A DNA stretch of 64,000 nucleotides from Tenuifilaceae bacterium CYCD (lineage in GTDB: Bacteria > Bacteroidota > Bacteroidia > Bacteroidales > Tenuifilaceae), in NCBI GenBank assembly GCA_036322835.1, contig AP027304.1:868001-932000 (forward strand), written 5' to 3'. The translations under genes and the position numbers were made by a program. Below are positions 1 to 7,336 of this stretch, piece after piece (the stretch's first letter is position 1; every line of letters starts with the position of its first letter). The notes beneath the pieces were generated by a model, which was not told the origin of the DNA, searched no databases, and saw nothing but the letters and a program-made list of their open reading frames with translations.

Positions 1-1124
1 TTAGATTCTTGGAACTTTTGGATTGTTGAAGTGATGATGCCACCATAATCATTCTCAAGTAATTTATTAAGACTAACAACAGATGTGGCTTGGCTTATGT
101 TTTTGATGCTAATATTTTGGAAAGTAGTATTAATTTGGGTGTCCAAGTCCTTTCGGTCAGTCAAAACTAATATGGTGGGATTGTTAAAGCCATATGCCTC
201 CGATTTTAACTTACGCATTATGTAAACCATTGTGATTGATTTACCAGAACCCTGTGTATGCCAAATCACCCCGCCCTTATCGTGTTCTTGTAATTTCGCT
301 ATTGCTTTATTGGTTGCCTGTATCTGTTGGTATCGAGGTAATTTTTTAATCAAATTCGATTCCTGATACTCAAAAATGATGAAATGTCGGATAATATCTA
401 GCAGAAAATCTTTCCTGAAAAGGTTGTAGAGCATTATATCCTGTGCCGTTGGCTTTCGTTCCACCAACGATTCCAACTCTGATGTGTCATTTGATTTATA
501 GTGGGAGTAGTGGGTTTGCTTTGCGCCCAGAGCACCATACTTTGCCCCAACCTTGAATATTCCTGCACAAATCTGGTTATGAGTAAACAGTTTTGGTGAA
601 TTCTCCTGATAGAACAGTATGTCTTTTATACAATCATCAATAGCGGTTTTTGAACTGGGAGATTTACTTTCAATAACTGCAATGGGTAATCCATTCAGGT
701 AAACCACAATGTCGGGAATAGAGGTACAGGATTTACCCTTAAACCTCATCTGGTTTACTATTAAAAAATCATTGTTCTCAATATTCTCAAAATCGATATA
801 CTTTGCTGGCTTAAACTCCTCTGTACCGTTAATAACTTGCTTAATTGATTTTTCTGTTCCCAGAAGCAGATTCCAGACCCTCTGGTTAATCTCCATTTGT
901 GATGAACCCTGTATATTGGTAATATAGTCATATGCTTTTGCTATACTCTTTTCGTTCATCCAAGGGTTTATGGAAGCCAAGGCCTTGGTCAGTCTATTTT
1001 TCAGCACAGTTTCATCAATGCTATGCCGCTCATCAACCGTTGAACCATCAAGATACAGGTATCCAAGTTTTTTGAAGAGTTGTATTGCAGGTAACTCTGA
1101 TTCGAGGTATTCAGGGGACAACAT
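1..1124 (-). CDS. hsdR: Type I restriction enzyme, R subunit (HsdR), N-terminal part; continues beyond the window
   Basis: The first 374 codons of a gene that runs off the left edge with no stop. HsdR is the motor and nuclease subunit of type I restriction enzymes: it translocates DNA with ATP and cuts unmodified DNA away from the recognition site. The visible part carries the nuclease core (PD at 137-138, then ESK at 152-154, i.e. D...ExK) and the Walker A motif TQGSGKS at about 290-296, followed by LVLTDRKDLDTQI of the helicase region. The family is usually about 1000 residues, so roughly a third is seen. The start ATG at 1124 gives the family-typical MLSPEYLE beginning. hsdM and hsdS lie at 6023-8886 on the same strand, separated by accessory genes. 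Intact as far as seen. Confidence 0.93.
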   Translation of the reverse strand, partial: MLSPEYLESELPAIQLFKKLGYLYLDGSTVDERHSIDETVLKNRLTKALASINPWMNEKSIAKAYDYITNIQGSSQMEINQRVWNLLLGTEKSIKQVINGTEEFKPAKYIDFENIENNDFLIVNQMRFKGKSCTSIPDIVVYLNGLPIAVIESKSPSSKTAIDDCIKDILFYQENSPKLFTHNQICAGIFKVGAKYGALGAKQTHYSHYKSNDTSELESLVERKPTAQDIMLYNLFRKDFLLDIIRHFIIFEYQESNLIKKLPRYQQIQATNKAIAKLQEHDKGGVIWHTQGSGKSITMVYIMRKLKSEAYGFNNPTILVLTDRKDLDTQINTTFQNISIKNISQATSVVSLNKLLENDYGGIITSTIQKFQES

Positions 1125-1271
1125 AAGGTCAATTCATTATTATTAAATTATTCTATAAAACTAATTATTTTACATTCAATATCAATAGGCTTAACAACCA
1201 TCTATTTGCACATCAGTTCAAAATAATATATGTTAAATTTGTGAAAATATTACAAAAAAGTTCATATAAAA

Positions 1272-1303
1272 TTGACATCGCATAATCATAAATCATATAT
1301 TTG
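1272..1303 (+). promoter_or_regulatory. Bacteroidota-type promoter of the ATPase/RloB pair
   Basis: TTG at 1272-1274 and TATATTTG at 1296-1303 fit the Bacteroidota pattern of a TTTG-like -33 box and a TAnnTTTG -7 box, here 21 bases apart. The -7 box covers the GTG at 1303, so transcription would start near 1310. That excludes the GTG as start codon and favours the ATG at 1321. Inferred from pattern only. Confidence 0.5.
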
Positions 1304-1320
1304 TGAAAAATACACAAAAT

Positions 1321-2625
1321 ATGCTAATAAGATTTGCTGTACAAAATTACTTATCAATAAAGACTGAACAAGTTTTCAGCATGGTTGCAGCACCAATCAA
1401 AGAAAAGTTTGAATCCTGTAATGATAATGTATTTTCCAGCGAGAAAGCACCCGATTTACTTAAATCAGCTGTAATCTATGGAGCTAACGCAAGTGGTAAG
1501 AGTAATTTCATTAAATCTTTTGGTTTTTTTCAGAATTTTACGATACTCTCGGCATCGTTTGCTCCAAATCAACCCATAAACGTTATTCCATTTATGCTTT
1601 CAAAAGAAACTCAAGAAGAACCGAGTTCATTTGAGGTGACGTTTTATTGGAAGAACAAAATATATCGATATGGTTTTAAATTAAACAAAACAGAAGTGAT
1701 TGAAGAGTGGTTCTTCATTAAAGATTTACGTGAAACAGCAGTTTTTTACCGTAATGGTGATGATATTGATATTCTGGCAAAGTATAAGATTTTACAAGAG
1801 TTGAAATTGAAAAAGATGATTCGACCCAACGCTCTACTTTTGTCATTGGCTGCTCAATTTAATGATGAAACTGCTAAGGATGTTTTTGGATGGTTTGCAA
1901 ATATTAATTCAATATCGGGGCTTTCCGATGCATTGTATAGCAATTTTACTTTAAACCTTTTGGAAAATGCTGAAAAAAAGGATATAATACTAGGGCTGCT
2001 TAGAGTTGCCGATTTAGGAATTGCTAATTTAAGGGTAAATGATTTGGAAGGAGAGAGTATTGCTCTAACCATTGGAATGAACAATCAAATACCAACAATT
2101 TCTAAGCAAAAATCCGTCATCAAAAATCTTCATACTGTAAAGCAAGTTTTGAATGATAAAGGTGAATTGATTAACTATATTGAGTTTCCTTTTGAGCAAT
2201 ATGAATCTGAAGGTACAAAGAAATTCTTCCATTTATTAGGCCCAATCTTGGATACATTACAACATGGCAAGGTTTTGATTATTGATGAACTTGACACTAA
2301 GTTGCACCCATTGCTTACTCAGCGCATTGTTAAACTATTCAACAGTAAATCAACCAACCCAAACAACGCTCAACTAATATTTGCAACTCACGATACAAAT
2401 CTATTGGATGCAAAAATATTTAGACGAGACCAAATTTGGTTTACCGAAAAGGATAGGTATGGTGCAACCCAACTTTATTCTTTAACCGATTTCAAGAAAA
2501 CAAAGAAGCCTCGGAACGATGAAAAACTAGAGAAGAGTTACACTGCTGGGAAGTATGGAGCAATTCCTTTCTTGGGTGATTTTGATGACTTGTTTGAGCA
2601 ACTAACTCGAGAGTCAAATGAGTAA
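1321..2625 (+). CDS. rloA: AAA-family ATPase of RloA / AbiLi type, partner of RloB
   Basis: A 434-residue ATP-binding protein of the ABC/SMC-like AAA_15/AAA_21 group found in phage-defence loci. Visible motifs are LIRFAVQNYLSI at the N-terminus, Walker A GANASGKS at about 54-61, a Walker B-like LIIDELDTKLHP at about 319-330, and the switch motif FATHDTNLLD. The reading frame is open from a GTG at 1303, but that codon lies in the putative -7 box, so the ATG at 1321 is preferred. The stop overlaps the start of the RloB gene by 8 bases, so the two are translationally coupled. ATPase/RloB pairs are known from type I restriction loci (R-linked ORFs of Campylobacter) and resemble the two-gene AbiL abortive-infection system. 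Its role here as a phage sensor or switch is inference. Confidence 0.82.
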   Translation: MLIRFAVQNYLSIKTEQVFSMVAAPIKEKFESCNDNVFSSEKAPDLLKSAVIYGANASGKSNFIKSFGFFQNFTILSASFAPNQPINVIPFMLSKETQEEPSSFEVTFYWKNKIYRYGFKLNKTEVIEEWFFIKDLRETAVFYRNGDDIDILAKYKILQELKLKKMIRPNALLLSLAAQFNDETAKDVFGWFANINSISGLSDALYSNFTLNLLENAEKKDIILGLLRVADLGIANLRVNDLEGESIALTIGMNNQIPTISKQKSVIKNLHTVKQVLNDKGELINYIEFPFEQYESEGTKKFFHLLGPILDTLQHGKVLIIDELDTKLHPLLTQRIVKLFNSKSTNPNNAQLIFATHDTNLLDAKIFRRDQIWFTEKDRYGATQLYSLTDFKKTKKPRNDEKLEKSYTAGKYGAIPFLGDFDDLFEQLTRESNE

Positions 2626-3238
2626 AATGAATCCGCACAAGTCTGTAAACTTCAACCGAAACAGACCGACTCGTCTCGAAAAAGAATCATTTTTGATTAT
2701 ATGCGAGGGTGAGAATACTGAGCCAGAATATTTCAAATCGTTCAGGCTTAGTTCTGCACGGGTAAAAACCATATCCTATACTAACAAGGGGAATGCTATA
2801 AACTTTGTAAATGAAGCCATATTAGAAAAGAATAAAAGGGGGAAGGATTTTGACAACTATTGGGTAGTTTTTGATATGGATGCCAACACAAAGCAAGATT
2901 TCAATCGTGCAATTCAATTAGCTAAAACAAACAAGTTTAAAGTAGCATACTCAAATCAAGCCTTTGAACTATGGTATTTGTTACATTTCGGTTACATTCA
3001 AAACAAAATGCACCGCAGACTTTACAAGCGGAAACTAGACGAACTATTACCATTCCCATACGAAAAGGATAAAGAAACAGCTAAAAGGATGTATGCTGAA
3101 TTGCTGAACAAACAAGGCGATGCTATTGCTAACGCTGCAAGAGTGTACAATGAAATTGGAAACCATCATAGCCCAGCCGATGAAGAGTCATCAACAACTG
3201 TGTACCAGCTTGTGGAGAGTTTGAATAAATTCCTATAG
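2618..3238 (+). CDS. rloB: RloB-family Toprim-like protein
   Basis: A 206-residue protein with the RloB family layout: the Toprim-like signature ICEGENTEPEYF (Glu30), the acidic pair in WVVFDMDANT (Asp87, Asp89), and the FELWYLLHF motif at about 116-124. In Toprim folds the Glu and DxD bind metal and cut or join nucleic acid, so it is probably the nuclease effector of the pair. It starts inside the end of the ATPase gene (8-base overlap) and has no promoter of its own. RloB proteins occur in type I restriction islands and in AbiL-like abortive infection systems. The catalytic role is inferred from the residues; the target is unknown. Confidence 0.82.
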   Translation: MSKMNPHKSVNFNRNRPTRLEKESFLIICEGENTEPEYFKSFRLSSARVKTISYTNKGNAINFVNEAILEKNKRGKDFDNYWVVFDMDANTKQDFNRAIQLAKTNKFKVAYSNQAFELWYLLHFGYIQNKMHRRLYKRKLDELLPFPYEKDKETAKRMYAELLNKQGDAIANAARVYNEIGNHHSPADEESSTTVYQLVESLNKFL

Positions 3239-3290
3239 GATACCTATAAGCCAATACATAACTGGTTCTAAACACATTACAAAAAGGTGT

Positions 3291-3815
3291 TTACTGCTTA
3301 AACTTCTGGATATACTCCTTAATGCTATTCACAGGCAACTTGCTACCCTTGCTTTTTACATTGTAAATAAAATAGTCGCATTCAGCCTCGTCCATCAGTT
3401 CATCAATATAGGCTTGATGGATAAAATCCATTGTGGTTAGGTATTGAATATTGTTCTCTTCGCAGTACAATTTAACATCACTTAGGTTGCTGCTTGCAAG
3501 AACGTCATTGTGGCACTTGCAGTAAGCCATACACGCACTTTCACCATTGTCGTATATCTTTTTCAATCGGGCGTATTCTTTTAGAACAACAAGGTCATTA
3601 TCAAACGATAGTTCCTCTATTATTCTCATTCTTATTAAGTTTTCAACCATAGGTCGCTGAGCCCCCTGGAAAACTTCACTAAATACAACATCGAGAATAT
3701 AGAGCTTATTCGGGAATATTTTGTTGAGAATACCTATTTGTTCCCCTTTAATGAAATGGATTATAACATCAGCATCGAGCAGTATCTTTTTAGAGTGGTC
3801 TATCCTGATTGTCAT
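3291..3815 (-). CDS. PIN-like domain protein, third gene of the XRE/ImmA operon
   Basis: A 174-residue protein when started at the ATG at 3815 (MTIRIDHS...); the frame is open to an upstream ATG at 3836. The beginning ILLDADVIIHF with two Asp (14, 16), a Glu in VFSEVFQG (about 47), GESACMAY (about 92), an Asp in SNLSDVKLYCEENNI (about 113) and TTMD (about 130) match the spaced acidic residues of PIN-type ribonucleases. PIN proteins are commonly toxins or RNA/DNA nucleases. The start overlaps the end of the ImmA-like gene by 26 bases, so it is the last gene of a three-gene operon. Toxin or effector function is inferred from fold and context. Confidence 0.68.
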   Translation of the reverse strand: MTIRIDHSKKILLDADVIIHFIKGEQIGILNKIFPNKLYILDVVFSEVFQGAQRPMVENLIRMRIIEELSFDNDLVVLKEYARLKKIYDNGESACMAYCKCHNDVLASSNLSDVKLYCEENNIQYLTTMDFIHQAYIDELMDEAECDYFIYNVKSKGSKLPVNSIKEYIQKFKQ

Positions 3816-4521
3816 TCTCTTCGTTATTAAAAACATCGATACCGATTGAATGCATCAGTGTTGCGAAGTGACCCTCTGATATCTTTTCACTATCAAAAAG
3901 ATTTTTTGCGATAGTTCCATAATCGCCTATGACTAAACCGTTATTTCCCGATTCGTATAAGTCGACAGGATAGCCATACTGTTTGGCAGTTAATTTTATT
4001 CGCTGATTGAATTTATCGTAAGATTTCTGAATTAGTCCAAGTTCTTTTAATCGATATAGTAGCGCACCCCTTGAGCATGAAAAGTAATGCTCAATCTTTA
4101 GAATAGTTTCAATTGATATCTTATCCTTTGCTTGCTCTGCATCGGGAATCAAGTTGTTTATTCCATCATCGGGCATTAACAGGTACGATGCAAATACATC
4201 CGCTAAGTATTCGTGCGATTCATTTTTATTAAAGTAACCTGTGTTGCAGTGATGAGGTAAAAAATTCTTGTCGACATAAAGGTGGTACAGCTCGTGGCAG
4301 ATAGAAAAATTTTGTCTGCCAATGGAATGACTCGAATTGATTAGCATAAACCTAAAATCTCCAGCCTTGATAGCCATACCAGAGAAGTTCTCGGATAGGT
4401 TCTTAAAAACTGCGATGATATTAAGTTTAATCAATAAACTTTTTAGAGGGATTGGCTCGGTATTACCAAATCCCATGCTCATTCTAAATTCCGAAGCCTC
4501 TTTCCTAATCGTTAACAGCAT
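3790..4521 (-). CDS. ImmA/IrrE-family metallopeptidase
   Basis: A 243-residue member of the M78/COG2856 zinc peptidase group. The zinc site SICHELYHLY has the HExxH pattern (His76, Glu77, His80), and the third-ligand region NESHEYLADVFASYLLMP follows at about 100-117. Such peptidases cleave or remodel an XRE-family repressor, as ImmA does with ImmR and IrrE with DdrO, relieving repression after damage or phage entry. The start overlaps the upstream XRE gene by 17 bases and the end overlaps the PIN-like gene. The likely substrate is therefore the neighbouring XRE protein; this is inference. Confidence 0.85.
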   Translation of the reverse strand: MLLTIRKEASEFRMSMGFGNTEPIPLKSLLIKLNIIAVFKNLSENFSGMAIKAGDFRFMLINSSHSIGRQNFSICHELYHLYVDKNFLPHHCNTGYFNKNESHEYLADVFASYLLMPDDGINNLIPDAEQAKDKISIETILKIEHYFSCSRGALLYRLKELGLIQKSYDKFNQRIKLTAKQYGYPVDLYESGNNGLVIGDYGTIAKNLFDSEKISEGHFATLMHSIGIDVFNNEENDNQDRPL

Positions 4522-4855
4522 TTAAAATATTATTCATTTTAAGGTAGTTGAAAACGATTCGCTTAAATTCAGCGATACTCTGAATGTCGGTATCGTTGAA
4601 TGATTCGCTTCGGAATGCAAATGCAAGGTTGGTGCTTGCAATGGTTGGATTTTCCTCTAAAAGTTCTTCTAGTTCTATACCAAAAAGGTCGGCAAGTTTA
4701 TTTAAACTTGTTACAGGAATGTTACGAATACCTTTCTCGTAATTGGATATTTGCTCCCGTGTTACTCCTAATAAATTGGCTAAATGTTCCTGAGTATAAC
4801 CCTGAGCAGTACGGTATTTCTGAACATTCACACCGACTATATTGGGGGTTTTCAT
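4505..4855 (-). CDS. XRE-family transcriptional regulator
   Basis: A 116-residue protein with an N-terminal helix-turn-helix at about residues 8-62 (VQKYRTAQGYTQEHLANLLG, then REQISNYEKG), typical of phage-type and antitoxin-type repressors. It heads an operon with an ImmA/IrrE peptidase and a PIN-like protein. The 50-residue tail (FRSESFNDTDIQSIAEFKRI) may be the part contacted by the peptidase. The upstream region holds an inverted repeat that could be its own operator, which would make the operon autoregulated. The DNA-binding call is strong; the partner and target are inferred. Confidence 0.88.
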   Translation of the reverse strand: MKTPNIVGVNVQKYRTAQGYTQEHLANLLGVTREQISNYEKGIRNIPVTSLNKLADLFGIELEELLEENPTIASTNLAFAFRSESFNDTDIQSIAEFKRIVFNYLKMNNILNAVND

Positions 4856-4864
4856 AGTTAGAAA

Positions 4865-4915
4865 ATTTGTTACAAATATGTAGAATATATTTTAATTAAC
4901 GATAAATGTAACAAA
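4865..4915 (-). promoter_or_regulatory. Candidate operator of the XRE/ImmA/PIN operon
   Basis: TTTGTTACA at 4866-4874 and its inverse TGTAACAAA at 4907-4915 face each other just upstream of the XRE start. The first arm is itself inside a near-perfect small palindrome, ATTTGT-T-ACAAAT (4865-4877). Paired sites of this kind are usual for autoregulating XRE repressors. The arms are seen; binding is inference. Confidence 0.42.
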
Positions 4916-4967
4916 AAGTTTGCAAATGACCCAAGAAAATATCTAAAAATATTTATAAGGAGTATAT

Positions 4968-5498
4968 CTATTCTGCAATTTCTGGATAACTTTTCTCTAT
5001 AAGTTTTATCCCTGTTTCGGATTTCTGAATGTTGGTGTTCAGTTCCCTAAGCCTGCGTTGATATAGTTTATTGTCAACGGTATTTTTTAAGTATTCTAGC
5101 ATTTCTTTTACAGAGGTAAGGCTACCAGCAAAAAGGAATAGTAACGCTAGTATTATTAGTATCAGAACCTCGTTGTAAAGTACAAGGGTACTTAAATCGG
5201 GAACAACCTTTGTTGCTAAAAGAAAAATATTTATGGTAAACCAAGCTCCAACCACAAAAAATCTAACAAAAAAGAAAATGATTTTCCTTTTTCGCTGAAT
5301 TTTGGCTAGCTCTTTTTTATCGTTGTTAAGCTTTTTTGTGTATTCCTCATGCTCTTTTTTTGCTCTTTCCCTTTTAACCTCTTCCGACTCTTCATCTTTG
5401 TTGATTATGTTAACCCTACCAGCAGAAATTGCATATAGAATAATAAAAGCAATCAGTATAATTGCAATAAAAAGGGCATTCTTATCCTCTTTTGTCAT
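4968..5498 (-). CDS. Small three-helix membrane protein of unknown function
   Basis: A 176-residue protein not recognised as a family member. It has three hydrophobic stretches: about 7-26 (LFIAIILIAFIILYAISAG), about 73-95 (IFFFVRFFVVGAWFTINIFL) and about 100-125. A charged segment lies between the first two (EESEEVKRERAKKEHEEYTK and following), likely a coiled coil. The C-terminus is polar. It lies between hsdS and the XRE operon on the same strand, 61 bases downstream of the next small gene. Membrane proteins in defence islands can be effectors, but nothing in the sequence proves this. Confidence 0.6.
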   Translation of the reverse strand: MTKEDKNALFIAIILIAFIILYAISAGRVNIINKDEESEEVKRERAKKEHEEYTKKLNNDKKELAKIQRKRKIIFFFVRFFVVGAWFTINIFLLATKVVPDLSTLVLYNEVLILIILALLFLFAGSLTSVKEMLEYLKNTVDNKLYQRRLRELNTNIQKSETGIKLIEKSYPEIAE

Positions 5499-5559
5499 AA
5501 TTTATCCTTTTACACCTATTCCACATATTAGCCATTGGTGGCGTCAACAATTTGTGATA

Positions 5560-5961
5560 CTATTTTACCTTACCACCCATAGGAACGCTAATAATTTTGA
5601 TTTCGATGGGGTGCTCTTTTTCTTTTAGTTCAGCATCACGTTTTGACCAATTTCTTTTTAATATCGGGTTTTTAGGTTTTGGTAATTTATTTCCAACTTC
5701 TTTGTCACTACTTGATTTCTTTTTGTTAAGTTTTTCAAATGCACTATTGATGTTTAGAATAATGTGAAGGACATTGTCGTCAACAATTGCGCTTCTTTTT
5801 AAATCAATAATTACGCCTTCTTTGTTTAATTCTTCCTTAACGTGGACTAAACTTAACCGTCTAGCCTTCAACAATACTTCCACAGTGAGTTTATTACTTA
5901 TATACAATTCGTATAACCCCATCTTTTTAAGAAAAGCAATTTTGTTTTTTTTAGACTCCAT
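5560..5961 (-). CDS. Small basic protein of unknown function in the restriction island
   Basis: A 133-residue protein, not recognised. The N-terminal half (MESKKNKIAFLKKMGLYELY and following) looks helical with a possible small winged-helix or HTH character. The middle is a lysine/serine-rich linker (NKKKSSSDKEVGNKLPKPKN). The C-terminus contains RNWSKRDAELKEKE followed by a short beta-like end. No signal peptide or membrane segment. It follows hsdS by 61 bases on the same strand and could be co-transcribed with it. Real-gene status rests on length, start, and position in a compact same-strand run. Confidence 0.5.
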   Translation of the reverse strand: MESKKNKIAFLKKMGLYELYISNKLTVEVLLKARRLSLVHVKEELNKEGVIIDLKRSAIVDDNVLHIILNINSAFEKLNKKKSSSDKEVGNKLPKPKNPILKRNWSKRDAELKEKEHPIEIKIISVPMGGKVK

Positions 5962-6022
5962 ATCAACGTTTCTTTAAAAGTATATTAAACCTTATGATGC
6001 ATAATCCTGAAAAATTCTTTTC

Positions 6023-7336
6023 TCAAACTTTTACCCTTATTCTCCCAGTTAGCAGCTGTTCCATCAATCCTTTTTTCAAATTAGTAAACTCTTCTTTTTT
6101 TTGCTGAAGGGATTCAATTTTATCATCCACGGCATTTAGAATATTGGAGATTTTTTGTTGCTCTTTGATTGGTGGTTTTGGAACAAACAATTTACATAGG
6201 TCTTTTGAATAAATATGCACGACAGAGTTCCCTTGTCCAAATTTAACTCTTTGACTTGTTACTGTTTTATCATTTAGGCAGTATGAAAGAAACACACTAT
6301 CGTCTTCTTTTGGCGAGAAAATTATTGTATCTCCACCTGCATATGCCTCTTCATCACCAATGTATGCAATTGCCTTTCCAATGTCTTCAACCGTTTCACC
6401 TGAACCAGCAAATAATATATCATTCTTATTTAAAAGTTTACTATTGGCTGCAACCTCTTTGGTGATATAAGAGTAAAACTTCTTTACTACGTAATGGTGA
6501 ACTGTGTATATTTCACCATATCTAATGCATGGTATTCCATTGCTTACTACATCACTTTTTGAGATGCCTTTTCCTTTTGAAAACTCTCCAATATCTCCAA
6601 GTTTTACCACTTTCCATCCTTCTGGTATCATCCCTAGTTCCGAATCCACAAACTTCGTATGCCCAATGCCCTTGGTGAGCAGCAGCTGCATTAAACCTGT
6701 TTTTAGGTTGGTGTACTCAGCAATTTGTGATTCTATGTTCTCCAGTTTATCGTCAACGGTGGTGAGTATATCGGCTATTTTTTTCTGTTCGGGGAGAGGT
6801 GGTAATAATAGATTAACCCTTGATAAATTTGATTTTGTAATTCCATATACAGAAGTTCCTGTCGCTATTCTTCTTAATTCTTTTGATACTATATTGTTTC
6901 TCAGCAAGTAACCTCTATAACCATCAAAGGTTTTTCTACACTTATCTCTTAGTATTATGGTATGCAACCCCCCAATGACCTTTTTATTCCCAATATTTGT
7001 AAGTTCAATGCACTTTCCAATACCTTCATAGTCTTCGGAAGCATCAGCAATTACTAAATCTCCATTTTTCAAATACTCAACAGCAGCGGGCAATACTATA
7101 TCTTCTTTTAAAACAGGAATATTCTTTTCTTTAGAAAAATCTAATATTATTTGACTATATGTTGCATGTATATCTCCATAGTGGATATAAAAAACGCATC
7201 CTTCATCAAGTTCATTTTTTAAGTCAGCCCGTGTATATGAAAAGTTGCCAATAGATTCAAATATATCGCCAAGTTTTGCTACTTCCCAATTGCTAGGAAT
7301 CAAACCAAAAGAAGAATCTTTATTATCATCTTTCAT
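6023..7336 (-). CDS. hsdS: Type I restriction enzyme, specificity subunit (HsdS)
   Basis: A 437-residue specificity subunit with the classic duplicated layout. Target recognition domain 1 spans about 10-170, followed by a conserved spacer LPPLPEQKKIADILTTVDDK with a long helix. Target recognition domain 2 begins at GMIPEGWKVVKLGDIGEF (about 232). A second spacer KPPIKEQQKISNILNAVDDK with its helix closes the protein. Each recognition domain reads one half of a bipartite DNA site, and the two helices set the spacing. It starts in an ATGA overlap with the end of hsdM, so the two are coupled. Full length for the family; the site it reads cannot be told from sequence. Confidence 0.95.
   Translation of the reverse strand: MKDDNKDSSFGLIPSNWEVAKLGDIFESIGNFSYTRADLKNELDEGCVFYIHYGDIHATYSQIILDFSKEKNIPVLKEDIVLPAAVEYLKNGDLVIADASEDYEGIGKCIELTNIGNKKVIGGLHTIILRDKCRKTFDGYRGYLLRNNIVSKELRRIATGTSVYGITKSNLSRVNLLLPPLPEQKKIADILTTVDDKLENIESQIAEYTNLKTGLMQLLLTKGIGHTKFVDSELGMIPEGWKVVKLGDIGEFSKGKGISKSDVVSNGIPCIRYGEIYTVHHYVVKKFYSYITKEVAANSKLLNKNDILFAGSGETVEDIGKAIAYIGDEEAYAGGDTIIFSPKEDDSVFLSYCLNDKTVTSQRVKFGQGNSVVHIYSKDLCKLFVPKPPIKEQQKISNILNAVDDKIESLQQKKEEFTNLKKGLMEQLLTGRIRVKV

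Noticed and set aside
709-927. A 72-residue plus-strand frame
   Set aside because: It lies wholly inside hsdR on the other strand and has no start signal or family features.
3269-3293. Terminator between rloB and the PIN-like gene
   Set aside because: TAAACAC / GTGTTTA pair, but the stem is AT-rich with an 11-base loop and no T-run, too weak to call.
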